54,744 nt of DNA, taken from IMG/VR virus record IMGVR_UViG_3300035072_000127, positions 1-54,744 of that record. One strand, written 5' to 3'. The DNA comes from a virus. The notes below the pieces were generated by a model that saw nothing but the letters and a program-made list of their open reading frames with translations, did not search any database and had not been told where the DNA came from. Position numbers and translations under genes: made by a program. Positions 39,422 to 48,515 of the stretch are shown piece by piece; within the stretch, counting starts at the first letter, position 1, and each line of letters opens with the position of its first letter.

Positions 39422-40182
39422 CCTACGATCCGGCTTTCTATCCAAAGCCACCGGCTGCGGGCTCGAACGGCTTCGGGACGCTCTCGGTCGGCTTTTCGCA
39501 AGTCGGGTCGATCCCGCCATTTCGGTGGCGGGACACGGTCATGTCGCAATATGCGAACAGCCCGATCCTGCTGCAGGTCATCGAGAGTTTTTTCGTCTGC
39601 ATTGATCAGACGCGCAACCTGGATTTGTTCTTCGATCTCATCTTCAACATCGACACGGCTGTGGGCTATGGCCTCGACGTCTGGGGGCGCATCGTGGGCG
39701 TTCCGCGTAATTTGGTGGTCATGAAGACCGGCAGCTATTTCGGGTTCGAGCAATCCGAGCCGTTCACGATCGGGTTTGGCGGGGCGCCGTTCTATCTCGG
39801 GCAGGCGGCCCCCACCTCGACGACGACCTACATCCTGGACGACGACACCTACCGCCGCGTGATCCTCGCCAAGGCGGCGTTCAACATCACGGACGGGTCT
39901 ATCCCGTCAATAAATGCTTTGCTCTTGGCGCTGTTCCGCCACCGCGGCAATTGCTGGGTGTCGGATGCCCCCGTGCTCAGCCCTTATTTCGGGTTCGAAC
40001 AGTCGGCGAACGCGCGCGGTTTTGGGGGCGCCCCCTTCTACATGGGGCAGACGATCCCGCACATGAGTATCCAATACGTCTTCACGTTCCCACTGACGGA
40101 CGTAGACCTCGCGATCATCACGCAGTCGGGCGTCATTCCCACGCCCGCTGGCGTCGCCTACAGCATCGTGCAGACCTTCTAG
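39418..40182 (+). CDS. DUF2612 baseplate protein, 254 aa
   Basis: FRWRDTVMSQYANSPILLQV, NIDTAVGYGLDVWGRIVGVP and YRRVILAKAAFNITDGSIPS match DUF2612. It contains an internal duplication: SYFGFEQSEPFTIGFGGAPF and PYFGFEQSANARGFGGAPF. Overlaps the J-like gene as ATGA. Confidence 0.8.
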   Translation: MTYDPAFYPKPPAAGSNGFGTLSVGFSQVGSIPPFRWRDTVMSQYANSPILLQVIESFFVCIDQTRNLDLFFDLIFNIDTAVGYGLDVWGRIVGVPRNLVVMKTGSYFGFEQSEPFTIGFGGAPFYLGQAAPTSTTTYILDDDTYRRVILAKAAFNITDGSIPSINALLLALFRHRGNCWVSDAPVLSPYFGFEQSANARGFGGAPFYMGQTIPHMSIQYVFTFPLTDVDLAIITQSGVIPTPAGVAYSIVQTF

Positions 40183-40197
40183 GTAGGACACCACTCC

Positions 40198-41187
40198 ATG
40201 CAGTCGTCACAGCTTCCTACGAGGCTACAGATCCCGTTCGCCAACAACGCTGGCGGTAGTTACATCAGGTCTATTCCCACCCCGTCACAGATACCGATCA
40301 GCCCTGGCGCTGCGTCGTTGTATGACGGGTTTCCCCCGAACACATTCTCGCCCACGGGGGCGCCCGATGGGCGCGACTTCAACGGCATCCTCAATATGAT
40401 GTCGGCGTGGAACTGGTGGCAGGCTGCGGGCGGTCCGGTCCCATGGGATTCGTCGTTCTCCACGGCGATCGGGGGTTATCCGAAAGGCGCTGTCGTGGCG
40501 TCCGCTACGACCTTCGGAATATTCTGGCTGAACTCTGTGGAGAATAACACCTCCAATCCCGACGCAGGCGGGGCGGGGTGGACGACATGGACGCCTGGCC
40601 TGCTCTACGGGGCCGACACTGGCGCTGTTAATGCGCTCGTGGTCAATATCCCTGGGGCGCCAGCGGCTCCGTATACGGGGTTGGTCATCCAGACGACCCC
40701 AGCGCACTCGAATACATCGTCCGCTGTTACGTTAAATTACAACGGGACGGGTGCAAAGAACGTAGTTAGATTTGACGGGGCGGGGCTGATTGCGAACAAC
40801 CTTTCCGTCGCGCCGAGCAAAGCTGTGTTTTCGTTCGATTCAGTAGCCAATTCGTGGGTCTTGCTAAATCCGAATACTGTCACGGCTCTAAACTTCAGTC
40901 TGGTAGGTTACTACATCCTGCCCGGCGGTTTGATACTGGAATGGGGCTACTTACCCATATCTGGCTTCTCCACCGATACGTCGTTCACCATCACATTCCC
41001 GCTGGCTTTTCCGAATGCGTGCTTGTCCCTAACGGGCACCACCGAGAACGGCCACGATGACATATTTGCCGACGTTTTCCCGCAGGTGATCTCGCGGGGC
41101 ACGACCACGGCTGCACTGATCGCTAACAACACCTACGGCAGCAACTCCAACATCACGGGGTTCTACTGGGTGGCTATCGGCTACTGA
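40198..41187 (+). CDS. Tail fibre protein with gp53-like tip, 329 aa
   Basis: The N-terminus QIPFANNAGGSYIRSIPTPS, GRDFNGILNMMSAWNWWQAA is an attachment domain seen in fibres after DUF2612. The C-terminus GGLILEWGYLPISGFSTDTS and VISRGTTTAALIANNT, ending FYWVAIGY, matches the gp53-like tip fold, normally the receptor-binding part. Confidence 0.78.
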   Translation: MQSSQLPTRLQIPFANNAGGSYIRSIPTPSQIPISPGAASLYDGFPPNTFSPTGAPDGRDFNGILNMMSAWNWWQAAGGPVPWDSSFSTAIGGYPKGAVVASATTFGIFWLNSVENNTSNPDAGGAGWTTWTPGLLYGADTGAVNALVVNIPGAPAAPYTGLVIQTTPAHSNTSSAVTLNYNGTGAKNVVRFDGAGLIANNLSVAPSKAVFSFDSVANSWVLLNPNTVTALNFSLVGYYILPGGLILEWGYLPISGFSTDTSFTITFPLAFPNACLSLTGTTENGHDDIFADVFPQVISRGTTTAALIANNTYGSNSNITGFYWVAIGY

Positions 41188-41200
41188 TCGGAGGGCTGGG

Positions 41201-41764
41201 ATGACAAAATATGCGACCATCGGAAACGACGGCAGAGCGACGGCATTCTATGATTCGAACATCAACGCAACCATTCCATCCGGCGCCATCGAGATCACCG
41301 ACGCGCTTTGGTCCGAATGGATCACGAACACACTCGGTCTGACCTATCAGGCTGGGCCTCCGGCGGCGCTAGCGCCCTACGCTCCGCCACCTCCTAGCAA
41401 GGAGCGGCTCGTCGCGTACGCGCGAGCAAGATCGGTGGCGATCGAGGCAGGCGGAATCAGCGTCAACATCGGCACGCTGCAAGCGCCGCAAAATGTCGAA
41501 TGCGCGACAGACGCGCAGGCAGTGTCGCGCCTGATGCTTGCTGTCTTGGATGCGCAGGCCAACCCGTCGGACACGGTGGATTATCCCTTTTCTTCTGGCG
41601 TGGTGACGCTCTCCGCCGCTCAGGTGGCAGCGATCTATCAGGCTGTGACGGCCCTCTATAAGGCCGCGACCAATGCGCTCGCGGCCGTGGGGACCGCGAT
41701 TGCCAATGGCTCGATCACGTCCTTCGCGCAGATCGACGCCTATCCATGGCCGGCGAACAGCTAA
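41201..41764 (+). CDS. Tail fibre accessory/assembly-like protein (DUF4376-like), 187 aa
   Basis: The N-terminal KYATIGNDGRATAFYDSNIN is a tail fibre assembly-type opening. The C-terminus LSAAQVAAIYQAVTALYKAA resembles DUF4376 domains. It probably helps fibre folding or forms part of the fibre. Confidence 0.7.
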   Translation: MTKYATIGNDGRATAFYDSNINATIPSGAIEITDALWSEWITNTLGLTYQAGPPAALAPYAPPPPSKERLVAYARARSVAIEAGGISVNIGTLQAPQNVECATDAQAVSRLMLAVLDAQANPSDTVDYPFSSGVVTLSAAQVAAIYQAVTALYKAATNALAAVGTAIANGSITSFAQIDAYPWPANS

Positions 41765-41789
41765 CGCCCGCTAATCAAGGAGGATCGGA

Positions 41790-42344
41790 ATGCACCGTAT
41801 AGGTTGCGTCGCGGCTTTGTGCGCGGTTCTTTCAGGCGGCGCCGCCGCGCAATCGTCACCTAACTGGTCATACGGTTACGTCCCGACTGCGGGTCAGTGG
41901 AACGCGGCTTTCGCCGCTAAGCAGGATGTGCTCGGGTTTACCCCTCTGAGCATATCTGGCGGGACGCTGATTGGACCGCTCCACTTCGCCCCATCCTCTA
42001 CGTCCTTCGCGAGTGGCAACATTCCTATCGGTGTGGCTCCCACGTCCCCCAACCAGGGGGACGTGTGGTCCACGTCATCCGGGGTCTTCATTTACTTCAA
42101 CGGCGCGGCGCACCCCATCTACCCCACTGCTGCTCAGGGCCAGTGCACCATGACTGCTGGGGCGTGCGCGGTGCAATCGCTCGGATTCACCTACAACGCG
42201 GCTCCGCTATGCGTGCTGACTTGGACAGGGACAGGGACCCTCGCTGGCGCCCTCAAAGTCGTCAGTTCGACCACGACGGTGACGCCGTCCTCATCCAATG
42301 GGGCGGACACAGCGCAGGTCAATTGGGCTTGTTTCGGTAATTGA
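41790..42344 (+). CDS. Tail-region protein with signal peptide, 184 aa
   Basis: AGGAGGATCGGA gives a very strong ribosome-binding site for ATG 41790. MHRIGCVAALCAVLSGGAAA is a Sec signal peptide, followed by fibre-like GYVPTAGQWNAAFAAKQDVL. The two C-terminal cysteine-containing segments (QCTMTAGACAVQS, NWACFG) suggest disulfides outside the cytoplasm. Its role is unknown. Confidence 0.65.
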   Translation: MHRIGCVAALCAVLSGGAAAQSSPNWSYGYVPTAGQWNAAFAAKQDVLGFTPLSISGGTLIGPLHFAPSSTSFASGNIPIGVAPTSPNQGDVWSTSSGVFIYFNGAAHPIYPTAAQGQCTMTAGACAVQSLGFTYNAAPLCVLTWTGTGTLAGALKVVSSTTTVTPSSSNGADTAQVNWACFGN

Positions 42345-42377
42345 TGCGCCGCCGCTCACAGACCGGAAGTATGACGG

Positions 42378-43094
42378 ATGGCAGGTTCGAATTCAGGAAC
42401 TGTCGGGCAGCAAAGCGCTACCGACGGCAATTCCGAGGTCAACCGCAGCGCGTTCCTCACGCACCAAATGCTTGGGCGCGTCGGGACTGTGAAGCTGGTC
42501 CGCATTGAGAAGGTGCATCCCGGCCAGAACAACGCGCCGGGGACAATCGACGTCACTCCCCTTGTCAACCAAGTCGACGGACAGGGGAAATCGACCGAGC
42601 ACGGGACCGTCTACGGCATCCAATATGTCCGATGGCAGGGCGGCACCGCAGGCATCATCTGCGATCCAGTGGTTGGCGATATCGGCTACGCGTTCTGTCC
42701 TGATCGCGACACGTCCGCAGCCCTCAAAAAGAAGGGCCGCGCCAATCCCGGCTCCAACCGCCGGTTCGACGTTGCCGACGCCGTCTATATGGGGACGGTC
42801 GTCAGCGCGGCGCCAAAGCAATTTATCAAATTCACACCAGGAACTAACCAGGACGGTTCCGGTGGTTCGCTTGAGATCGCCGATGGCAACGGGAACGTCC
42901 TCACGATGGATTCCAACGGCTACACGCTGGCGACGAAGAACGGCACGGGGACGGTCGCCACGCAAGGCAACATGACGGCCACAAAAAATGTGGTTGCTGG
43001 GCAGGGCGGAACTGACCAAGTCGCGCTCCAGAGCCACCAACACCAGAACGGCGGGGGTGTTGGAAATTCTGGCGCTCCTGTCGCGGGGACGTAA
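42378..43094 (+). CDS. Baseplate spike (gp5/gpV, Gp138-like OB), 238 aa
   Basis: The OB-fold N-terminus TVKLVRIEKVHPGQNNAPGT, GTVYGIQYVRWQGGTAGIIC and PVVGDIGYAFCPDRD is typical of Gp138 spike proteins. After a short beta-helix the C-terminus VALQSHQHQNGGG carries the H-x-H often binding iron at the spike tip. It pierces the outer membrane on contraction. Confidence 0.83.
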   Translation: MAGSNSGTVGQQSATDGNSEVNRSAFLTHQMLGRVGTVKLVRIEKVHPGQNNAPGTIDVTPLVNQVDGQGKSTEHGTVYGIQYVRWQGGTAGIICDPVVGDIGYAFCPDRDTSAALKKKGRANPGSNRRFDVADAVYMGTVVSAAPKQFIKFTPGTNQDGSGGSLEIADGNGNVLTMDSNGYTLATKNGTGTVATQGNMTATKNVVAGQGGTDQVALQSHQHQNGGGVGNSGAPVAGT

Positions 43095-43096
43095 GC

Positions 43097-43561
43097 GTGC
43101 AGACGCTGCTCCTGGACGTCGTGAGCTGGGATCTGACTGTTGATCTCAGCGGCAACATCGCGGTCGCCTCCAACCCTTATTCGCTCGCGCAAGACGCCGC
43201 GAGCGCCATCAAAACCTTCAAGGGCGAGTGCTGGTACGACACCTCGCTCGGCGTCAATTACTGGGGCCAGGTGCTCGGCAAGTTTCCGCCGCTCTCCTTG
43301 CTGAAAGCGGACTTCGTCAACGCGGCGACCACCGTCCCGGAAGTGACGAGCGCGACCGCTTACATCAGCGGCGTGTCCGACAACCGCGTCCTCTCCGGCC
43401 AGGTGCAAGTGTTTGACGCCAACGGCCGATCCTCAGTGGCGAGCTTCTTCCAACCCGTTGACCCAAATGCCGTCGTTTACCCCGGCCAGACGCCCGTGCT
43501 CACGACAGATGTGGGCGCGGTCCTGACCACGGAAGGTGGCCAACCTCTCTTGGTGACTTGA
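43097..43561 (+). CDS. Baseplate wedge gp25-like protein, 154 aa
   Basis: WDLTVDLSGNIAVASNPYSL, AQDAASAIKTFKGECWYDTS and LGVNYWGQVLGKFPPLSLLK match gp25/GPW-type wedge components. GTG start. The stop overlaps the ATG of the large fibre (TGATG). The C-terminal TTDVGAVLTTEGGQPLLVT is a longer tail than usual. Confidence 0.78.
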   Translation: MQTLLLDVVSWDLTVDLSGNIAVASNPYSLAQDAASAIKTFKGECWYDTSLGVNYWGQVLGKFPPLSLLKADFVNAATTVPEVTSATAYISGVSDNRVLSGQVQVFDANGRSSVASFFQPVDPNAVVYPGQTPVLTTDVGAVLTTEGGQPLLVT

Positions 43562-45933
43562 TGCGCAAAACACTAATCGCCTTCGCAGCGTTCGCTGTCT
43601 TCATCACAGCGGCGCACGCGCAGGGGCCTATCCCAACTACGAACCTACCGGCAGGGACGACGCCGTTCTCGAGCAGCGATTCGTTCGTCATCAACCAGCT
43701 CGGTGGGGATGGGAAACTACACACGCGCATCGTCAGCGCGAACAACGCGCTGGCGGTGTCGAACATCACGGGCCTAGGCGCGGGCGTTGTTTTGGCGCTA
43801 GGCGTTCCAACCAACGCAGCCGGTGGGCTCACTGTCCTCGCGGCAGGCGGCTACTTGGGCGCTGGGCAATTCCCCGCACTTACTGGCGACGTCACGAACG
43901 CCGCTGGCTCGTTGGTGACGGTCGTCGGCAAGGTCAATGGCGTGGCCTACGGCGCGTCGCCGAGCAGCAATACGGTCCCCGTGGTCACGGGTGCAAACGC
44001 GGTCACTTACGAAGCCGTCCCCAACGCGGCTCTCGCTAACTCGTCGATGACGATCGCGGGCCACAACGTCGCGCTCGGTGGCACACAAGCCATCGCGGCG
44101 ACGGACCTCTCCAATGGCGTCTCCGGGTCAGGCGCTGTCGCGCTGGTTACGTCGCCGGCATTCACGACACCGAACTTAGGCACGCCATCGGCCGCTGTGC
44201 TGACCAACGCCACCGGCCTTCCTATTTCGACGGGCGTAAGCGGTCTCGGAACCAATGTCGCGACGGCGCTGACCCAGCCGCTTAGCGGAGCTGGCGGCGT
44301 TCAGGGATCGCTTGGGTTCGCGCCTCTCAATCCGGCGAACAACCTATCCGATCTTGCAAACGCCGCGACTGCTCGCAGCAATCTAGGGCTCCAAGCCCTT
44401 GCAACGAAAGCGACTGTCAATAACAACGATTGGAGCGGCACACAGCTGGCTGTCGCCAACGGCGGAACAAACTGCACGGCGGCAAGCGGGACGTGTCTCG
44501 ACAATATTTCCGGCGCGTCGGGGACCGGAATACAGCGACGCACGGGCGTTGGAGCGTATTCTTGGGGCACGACTACAAGCATTGCAGAAGGCGGCACAGG
44601 TCAGACCACGGCGAAGGCTGCGAAAAGTTCGTCCGGCCTCGGAATTGAAGCAGCGACAAATGGCGGCGATGCCAACTACACCATCCTCGCCACCGACGTT
44701 GTCGTCTATCACTCAGCTCTCTCGGCGGCACGGACAGATACGCTACCGGCGGCAAATTCGGTCAACGCAGGCCACGCGATTACGATCGCCGATCTAGCGG
44801 GCGTCGCTACGGCTACCAAAACGATTTCAGTCCAGCGCTCCGGCTCAGACACGATCAACGGCGGCACGTCGGCGGTCGTTGTTAATTCCGCCTACGGCCA
44901 GATGGATTTGGTCAGCGACGGCGTGTCCAAATGGAGCTACGCGCCGCTGGCCGGAGGGACCGTGACGAGCGTCGCGACTGGGGGCGGCTTGTTCGGCGGG
45001 GCCATCACCACGACTGGGACCATCCAACTCTCGGCCCCGCTTTTCCAAGGCAGGTTGACGCTCTCAAGCACGTTCCCGGTCATGACCGCCACCATCTCCG
45101 GTGCGACGACGCTCTACTATCTTCCTTATTCCGGGCATCTGGTTACGATCTACAATGGGACCAACGATCAGGCTTACGACATTGGCGGTTCCGGCATAAG
45201 TCTTGCGCTCGGCTCGAACTGGGCGGCGAATAGCGCCTTCGATGTTTTCGCTTATAACAACTCTGGGTCTCCAGCGCTCTGCACGGTCGCGTGGACGAAC
45301 ACCACGACGCGCGCCACCGCACTCGATATGACGACACGCGGCTATTGGACGAACTCAGGCGCGCCGACATGCCGCACATCGAACGCCGCGACGATCGCCC
45401 TCTCGGCGAACCAAGGAACCTATCTTGGTTCCTTTTCAACTAATGCTAGCACAGGGCAAATCGACTGGATATTCGGCGCGAATGCGGCCGGCGGGACCGC
45501 CTCCAAATTCATGCTGTGGAACGCTTACAATCGCGTCGCGGTCAGTTCGATGGTCGGAGACACGACCGCGAGCTGGACTTACTCGACATCGACTTGGCGC
45601 GCTGCGAACAACTCCGCGACGATCCGGCATAACTTCATCATCGGTCTTGCGGAGGACAGCGTTACTTCAGCGTATTCAGTTCTTGCTGCCGTTGGTTCCT
45701 CCGGAAATGCTTATGTTGGTCTAGGATTTGACTCGACGACGAGTTATAGTGGGGCTCTTGGATATTCGCAGAGCGTGTCTCCGAATACGCTTGTGGCATG
45801 GTATTCGACGGCTCCGGCTATTGGGGCGCATTACGTCTCGGCGCTTGAAATTGCGGATGGCACTCATCCGACAACCTATTATGGACTTAGCACGTATCAA
45901 TTCAGTGCTCTGTCCATAAATCTTCGCATGTAA
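43561..45933 (+). CDS. Large tail fibre-like protein with signal peptide, 790 aa
   Basis: MRKTLIAFAAFAVFITAAHA is a Sec signal peptide, then repeat-like fibre sequence: SPAFTTPNLGTPSAAVLTNA, LGFAPLNPANNLSDLANAAT and GGTGQTTAKAAKSSSGLG, patterns common in phage fibres. The C-terminal 350 residues are beta-rich (GRLTLSSTFPVMTATISGAT, YLGSFSTNASTGQIDWIFGA) and resemble receptor-binding or coat-like domains. The signal peptide is unusual in a tail-cluster fibre. The last 200 bases are less GC-rich than the rest. Confidence 0.72.
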   Translation: MRKTLIAFAAFAVFITAAHAQGPIPTTNLPAGTTPFSSSDSFVINQLGGDGKLHTRIVSANNALAVSNITGLGAGVVLALGVPTNAAGGLTVLAAGGYLGAGQFPALTGDVTNAAGSLVTVVGKVNGVAYGASPSSNTVPVVTGANAVTYEAVPNAALANSSMTIAGHNVALGGTQAIAATDLSNGVSGSGAVALVTSPAFTTPNLGTPSAAVLTNATGLPISTGVSGLGTNVATALTQPLSGAGGVQGSLGFAPLNPANNLSDLANAATARSNLGLQALATKATVNNNDWSGTQLAVANGGTNCTAASGTCLDNISGASGTGIQRRTGVGAYSWGTTTSIAEGGTGQTTAKAAKSSSGLGIEAATNGGDANYTILATDVVVYHSALSAARTDTLPAANSVNAGHAITIADLAGVATATKTISVQRSGSDTINGGTSAVVVNSAYGQMDLVSDGVSKWSYAPLAGGTVTSVATGGGLFGGAITTTGTIQLSAPLFQGRLTLSSTFPVMTATISGATTLYYLPYSGHLVTIYNGTNDQAYDIGGSGISLALGSNWAANSAFDVFAYNNSGSPALCTVAWTNTTTRATALDMTTRGYWTNSGAPTCRTSNAATIALSANQGTYLGSFSTNASTGQIDWIFGANAAGGTASKFMLWNAYNRVAVSSMVGDTTASWTYSTSTWRAANNSATIRHNFIIGLAEDSVTSAYSVLAAVGSSGNAYVGLGFDSTTSYSGALGYSQSVSPNTLVAWYSTAPAIGAHYVSALEIADGTHPTTYYGLSTYQFSALSINLRM

Positions 45934-45947
45934 CCAAGGAGATATGC

Positions 45948-46811
45948 GTGCTTAGGATAATCACTCTCATTCTGGCCATGTGCGCCTTCTCGCTTCCGGC
46001 GGTCGCGCGGACGCAGCTCACGGCCGACACGACGTTCTATGCGGACGGACAGAATGGCAATGACGCAAACGATTGTTTGACCCGGACCACGGCATGCAAG
46101 ACGCCGCAAGCGGCGCTCGACCGGGCGGCGGACAGCTACGACATCGGCCCCTACACCGTCACGATCCAACTCGCGTCCGGGCAGACGTTCACCAGTGCGA
46201 CGCAATTTTTTCCGACGATCGCTCTTCGGCAGATGGTCGGCCGGGGCAATGTCGTCATCGATGGCGGCGGCTCTCTAGTCACCAGCTCGGCGTGGGACGC
46301 GATCGACACGCAGGGAAGCATCACCAACCTCTACACGATCCAGAACATTGGTCTGAGTTCGACGGCCCCCACCAACTACGGACAGGGCTTCTGCATCCTG
46401 GTGCAGAATTCTGGGGTAGTTCGGATCGGCAATGGCGTGAACTTCCATTCCGCCACCGGCGGTCACATCGGGGCGCAGGACCCCGGCGCTATTGCGCAGA
46501 TTTGGGGCAACTACACGATATCCGGCGGCGCACCGACGCATTACAACGCCGCCGTCGGCGGCGCAGTTGTGCAGGGCAACGGCGCGACGGTCACTTTGAC
46601 CGGCACCCCGAATTTCACGCAGGGCTTTGTCCTGTCCTATGGACACGGGACCGTCTACGTCTCACGTAATTTTGTCTCCTTCTCCGGCGGGGCGACGGGC
46701 TTGAGATATAACGACCAGCTTTCGAGCGTGATTTTCACCAATGGCGGCGGGGCCAGCTATTTTCCTGGCAATACCAACGGCTACGTCGACTCGACGTCGA
46801 TTTATAACTGA
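45948..46811 (+). CDS. Secreted right-handed beta-helix protein, 287 aa
   Basis: CCAAGGAGATAT precedes GTG 45948. MLRIITLILAMCAFSLPAVA is a signal peptide. TTFYADGQNGNDANDCLT and CKTPQAALDRAADSYDIGPY match the opening of pectin-lyase-like beta-helix proteins found among phage fibres and spikes. MVGRGNVVIDGGGSLVTSSA and later coils support this. It could be a tailspike or an exported surface protein. No enzyme motif is clear. Confidence 0.7.
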   Translation: MLRIITLILAMCAFSLPAVARTQLTADTTFYADGQNGNDANDCLTRTTACKTPQAALDRAADSYDIGPYTVTIQLASGQTFTSATQFFPTIALRQMVGRGNVVIDGGGSLVTSSAWDAIDTQGSITNLYTIQNIGLSSTAPTNYGQGFCILVQNSGVVRIGNGVNFHSATGGHIGAQDPGAIAQIWGNYTISGGAPTHYNAAVGGAVVQGNGATVTLTGTPNFTQGFVLSYGHGTVYVSRNFVSFSGGATGLRYNDQLSSVIFTNGGGASYFPGNTNGYVDSTSIYN

Positions 46812-46879
46812 TGACAGACGCCCAGCGCTTCCGCGCTGCGGCGGCCATCGCCCCTCATGTCGTCTGCTCTGATCTGTAA
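46811..46879 (+). CDS. Possible 22-aa mini-ORF
   Basis: ATG overlaps the previous stop (TGATG), giving MTDAQRFRAAAAIAPHVVCS then DL. No ribosome-binding site of its own. It may be a coupled leader or chance. Confidence 0.2.
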   Translation: MTDAQRFRAAAAIAPHVVCSDL

Positions 46880-46898
46880 GCTGGAGGGAGCCCATACA

Positions 46899-47372
46899 AT
46901 GGCTTCGGACAATTTTGTCGCGTGCATGCGAGCCGTCCTGATATACGAAGGCGGGAAAGTCGATAGATCTGATGATCCCGGCGGCAGAACGAATGCGGGA
47001 GTGACCCAAGCCACCTACAACGCTTGGCGCCGCTCCCGCGCACTGTTGCCCATGGACGTCTATCGTATGGCGGACAGCGAGCGCGATGCGATCTATCGGG
47101 GCCAATATTGGGACGCGGTCAGTGGCGACGCGCTTCCCCGCGGCATTGATTTGGTCGTCTTCGACGCGGCGGTGAATTCTGGCGTCGCGCAGGCCAAGAA
47201 ATGGTTTGCCGCAGCGGGTAAAGCTGGATCGCAGACGAGGGTTATCGACGCCTTCTGCGATATGAGGCTCGCGTTTCTCAAACATCTCACGACGTGGCGG
47301 GCGTTCGGGCGCGGCTGGTCCAATCGTGTTGCGGACGTGCGCGCGCGCGCGAAATTGATGGCGGTCCGATGA
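46899..47372 (+). CDS. GH108-type endolysin, 157 aa
   Basis: CTGGAGGGAG precedes ATG 46899. VLIYEGGKVDRSDDPGGRTN followed by AGVTQATYNAW is the glycosyl hydrolase 108 core; the Glu in YEGG is the expected catalytic residue. MADSERDAIYRGQYWDAV and VFDAAVNSGVAQAKKW continue the family. It degrades peptidoglycan at lysis. No signal peptide, so a holin is required. Confidence 0.9.
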   Translation: MASDNFVACMRAVLIYEGGKVDRSDDPGGRTNAGVTQATYNAWRRSRALLPMDVYRMADSERDAIYRGQYWDAVSGDALPRGIDLVVFDAAVNSGVAQAKKWFAAAGKAGSQTRVIDAFCDMRLAFLKHLTTWRAFGRGWSNRVADVRARAKLMAVR

Positions 47373-47518
47373 GCTATCGTCTGCACTGCCTCGCGGTCGC
47401 CGCTGGCCTCGTGCTGCTACTGCCGTTCCTGCCTTGGATGCTGTCTCGTAAGCCTGATCCGGCGCCAGCGCGCTGCGTCGCGCGGTCGACGCCGGGCGGA
47501 TGGGAAGTAGAAGGGTAG
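47369..47518 (+). CDS. Lysis-region membrane protein, 49 aa
   Basis: Overlaps the endolysin by ATGA. One N-terminal membrane helix: LAVAAGLVLLLPFLPWML, then a short polar tail with one Cys. It may be a spanin-like or accessory lysis protein, from position only. Confidence 0.55.
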   Translation: MSYRLHCLAVAAGLVLLLPFLPWMLSRKPDPAPARCVARSTPGGWEVEG

Positions 47519-47665
47519 GGAGCGGGCCGGGCTTGATACCGGCTGCGCGCTTCTTTCGGTCGATAACGCGATCTGCCCCGCGTGTTTCCGTCGCGCTGAC
47601 GGATGACCTAGCGTGTCCAATCCACGCCGCCGCTCCCTTCGATTTTCATAACACAAAAGGACCGC

Positions 47666-47743
47666 ATGAAGAAGCACCTCTTTGCAGGGGCGATGATCGC
47701 GCTCGTCGCGGCGTCATTGCCGTGCGGGCGCCGTGAGCGATGA
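47666..47743 (+). CDS. Small lipoprotein-like ORF, 25 aa
   Basis: ACAAAAGGACCGC precedes the ATG. MKKHLFAGAMIALVAASLPC looks like a lipoprotein signal with a lipobox-like ASLPC, leaving only a few residues. An Rz1-like role is conceivable. The interval 47519-47665 shows no gene. Confidence 0.35.
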   Translation: MKKHLFAGAMIALVAASLPCGRRER

Positions 47744-47948
47744 TGGTGCGCGTAGGGTCTCGCCGGATCTGCGGGCGCGCGTTCTTCTCTACTTCGTGTC
47801 CGGATGGTCGCCGAGCGACGCGATGATCCATCTCTACTGCCAGGGCGTGCGCATGACGCGCGCCGACTACCTCTCCGTCATCCGCGCCTATTGCGACTCG
47901 CAGGACGAGACGCGGGCAATAGGACGCTCATCCTCTGCGCCTAGTTAG
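47733..47948 (+). CDS. Hypothetical phage protein, 71 aa
   Basis: GTG 47733 lies inside the end of the previous mini-ORF. The sequence ARRVSPDLRARVLLYFVSGW, SPSDAMIHLYCQGVRMTRAD followed by YLSVIRAY resembles a small helix-turn-helix. Function unknown. Confidence 0.5.
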   Translation: MSDDGARRVSPDLRARVLLYFVSGWSPSDAMIHLYCQGVRMTRADYLSVIRAYCDSQDETRAIGRSSSAPS

Positions 47949-47961
47949 CTTGAGGTGCTCC

Positions 47962-48180
47962 ATGTTGCCGCCGCGCTTCATCGTGCCTTTCCTCCTAATC
48001 ATCGCCGCCGGCGCGATCTCCATATTCGTCTGGTTCGAAACGCTCGGCGAGAGGAGCAATCCGTGGAAGTTCGGCGACCCGCCGCGCCGCCCGGCGTCGC
48101 CAGAAAGCCAAGTCGGAGGCATCATCCTCTTCCTCGCGATCATCATCGTGGCGAAGGATTTTGGCGCCTTCGGCAAATGA
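47962..48180 (+). CDS. Two-span membrane protein, 72 aa
   Basis: TTGAGGTGCTCC precedes ATG 47962. Helices FIVPFLLIIAAGAISIFVWF and GGIILFLAIIIVAKDFGAF flank a polar loop. Small two-span proteins beside endolysins are often holins or antiholins; here a holin accessory is plausible. Confidence 0.6.
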   Translation: MLPPRFIVPFLLIIAAGAISIFVWFETLGERSNPWKFGDPPRRPASPESQVGGIILFLAIIIVAKDFGAFGK

Positions 48181-48224
48181 GCGAACCTGAAAAAAATCCA
48201 CCTGCATCATTGAAAGGAAAGAAC

Positions 48225-48515
48225 ATGAACCAAGAGCAGATTCTCGGGCAGGTCCGCACCTATCTGGCGGTGCTTCTCGGCTATTGGGGCGCCAAGCATA
48301 TCGATCCAGAATTGCTGAAAATGCTCGGCCCGGATTTCTCGCTCTTCATCGCGACGCTGATCCTCGGCCTGCCGTCGGCAATTTGGTCTTGGTATTCGAA
48401 GCGGGCCCCGGCTCTCGCGAAGCAGGCGATGGTTGTCCTGCAGGATCATCCAATCCTTGCGACGCAGGTCTCGAGCGCGCTGGCGCCGGCTCTTGCCGAT
48501 GGGCAGAAGCAGTGA
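48225..48515 (+). CDS. Putative holin (Pam3 gp28-like), 96 aa; alternative start 48177
   Basis: AAAGGAAAG precedes ATG 48225. VRTYLAVLLGYWGAKHIDPE and LFIATLILGLPSAIWSWYS form two membrane helices in the pattern of Pam3-gp28-type holins. ATG 48177, overlapping the upstream stop, is in frame and adds a 16-residue charged extension (MSEPEKNPPASLKGKN). Two starts with different charge recall the dual-start lambda holin. Confidence 0.7.
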   Translation: MNQEQILGQVRTYLAVLLGYWGAKHIDPELLKMLGPDFSLFIATLILGLPSAIWSWYSKRAPALAKQAMVVLQDHPILATQVSSALAPALADGQKQ

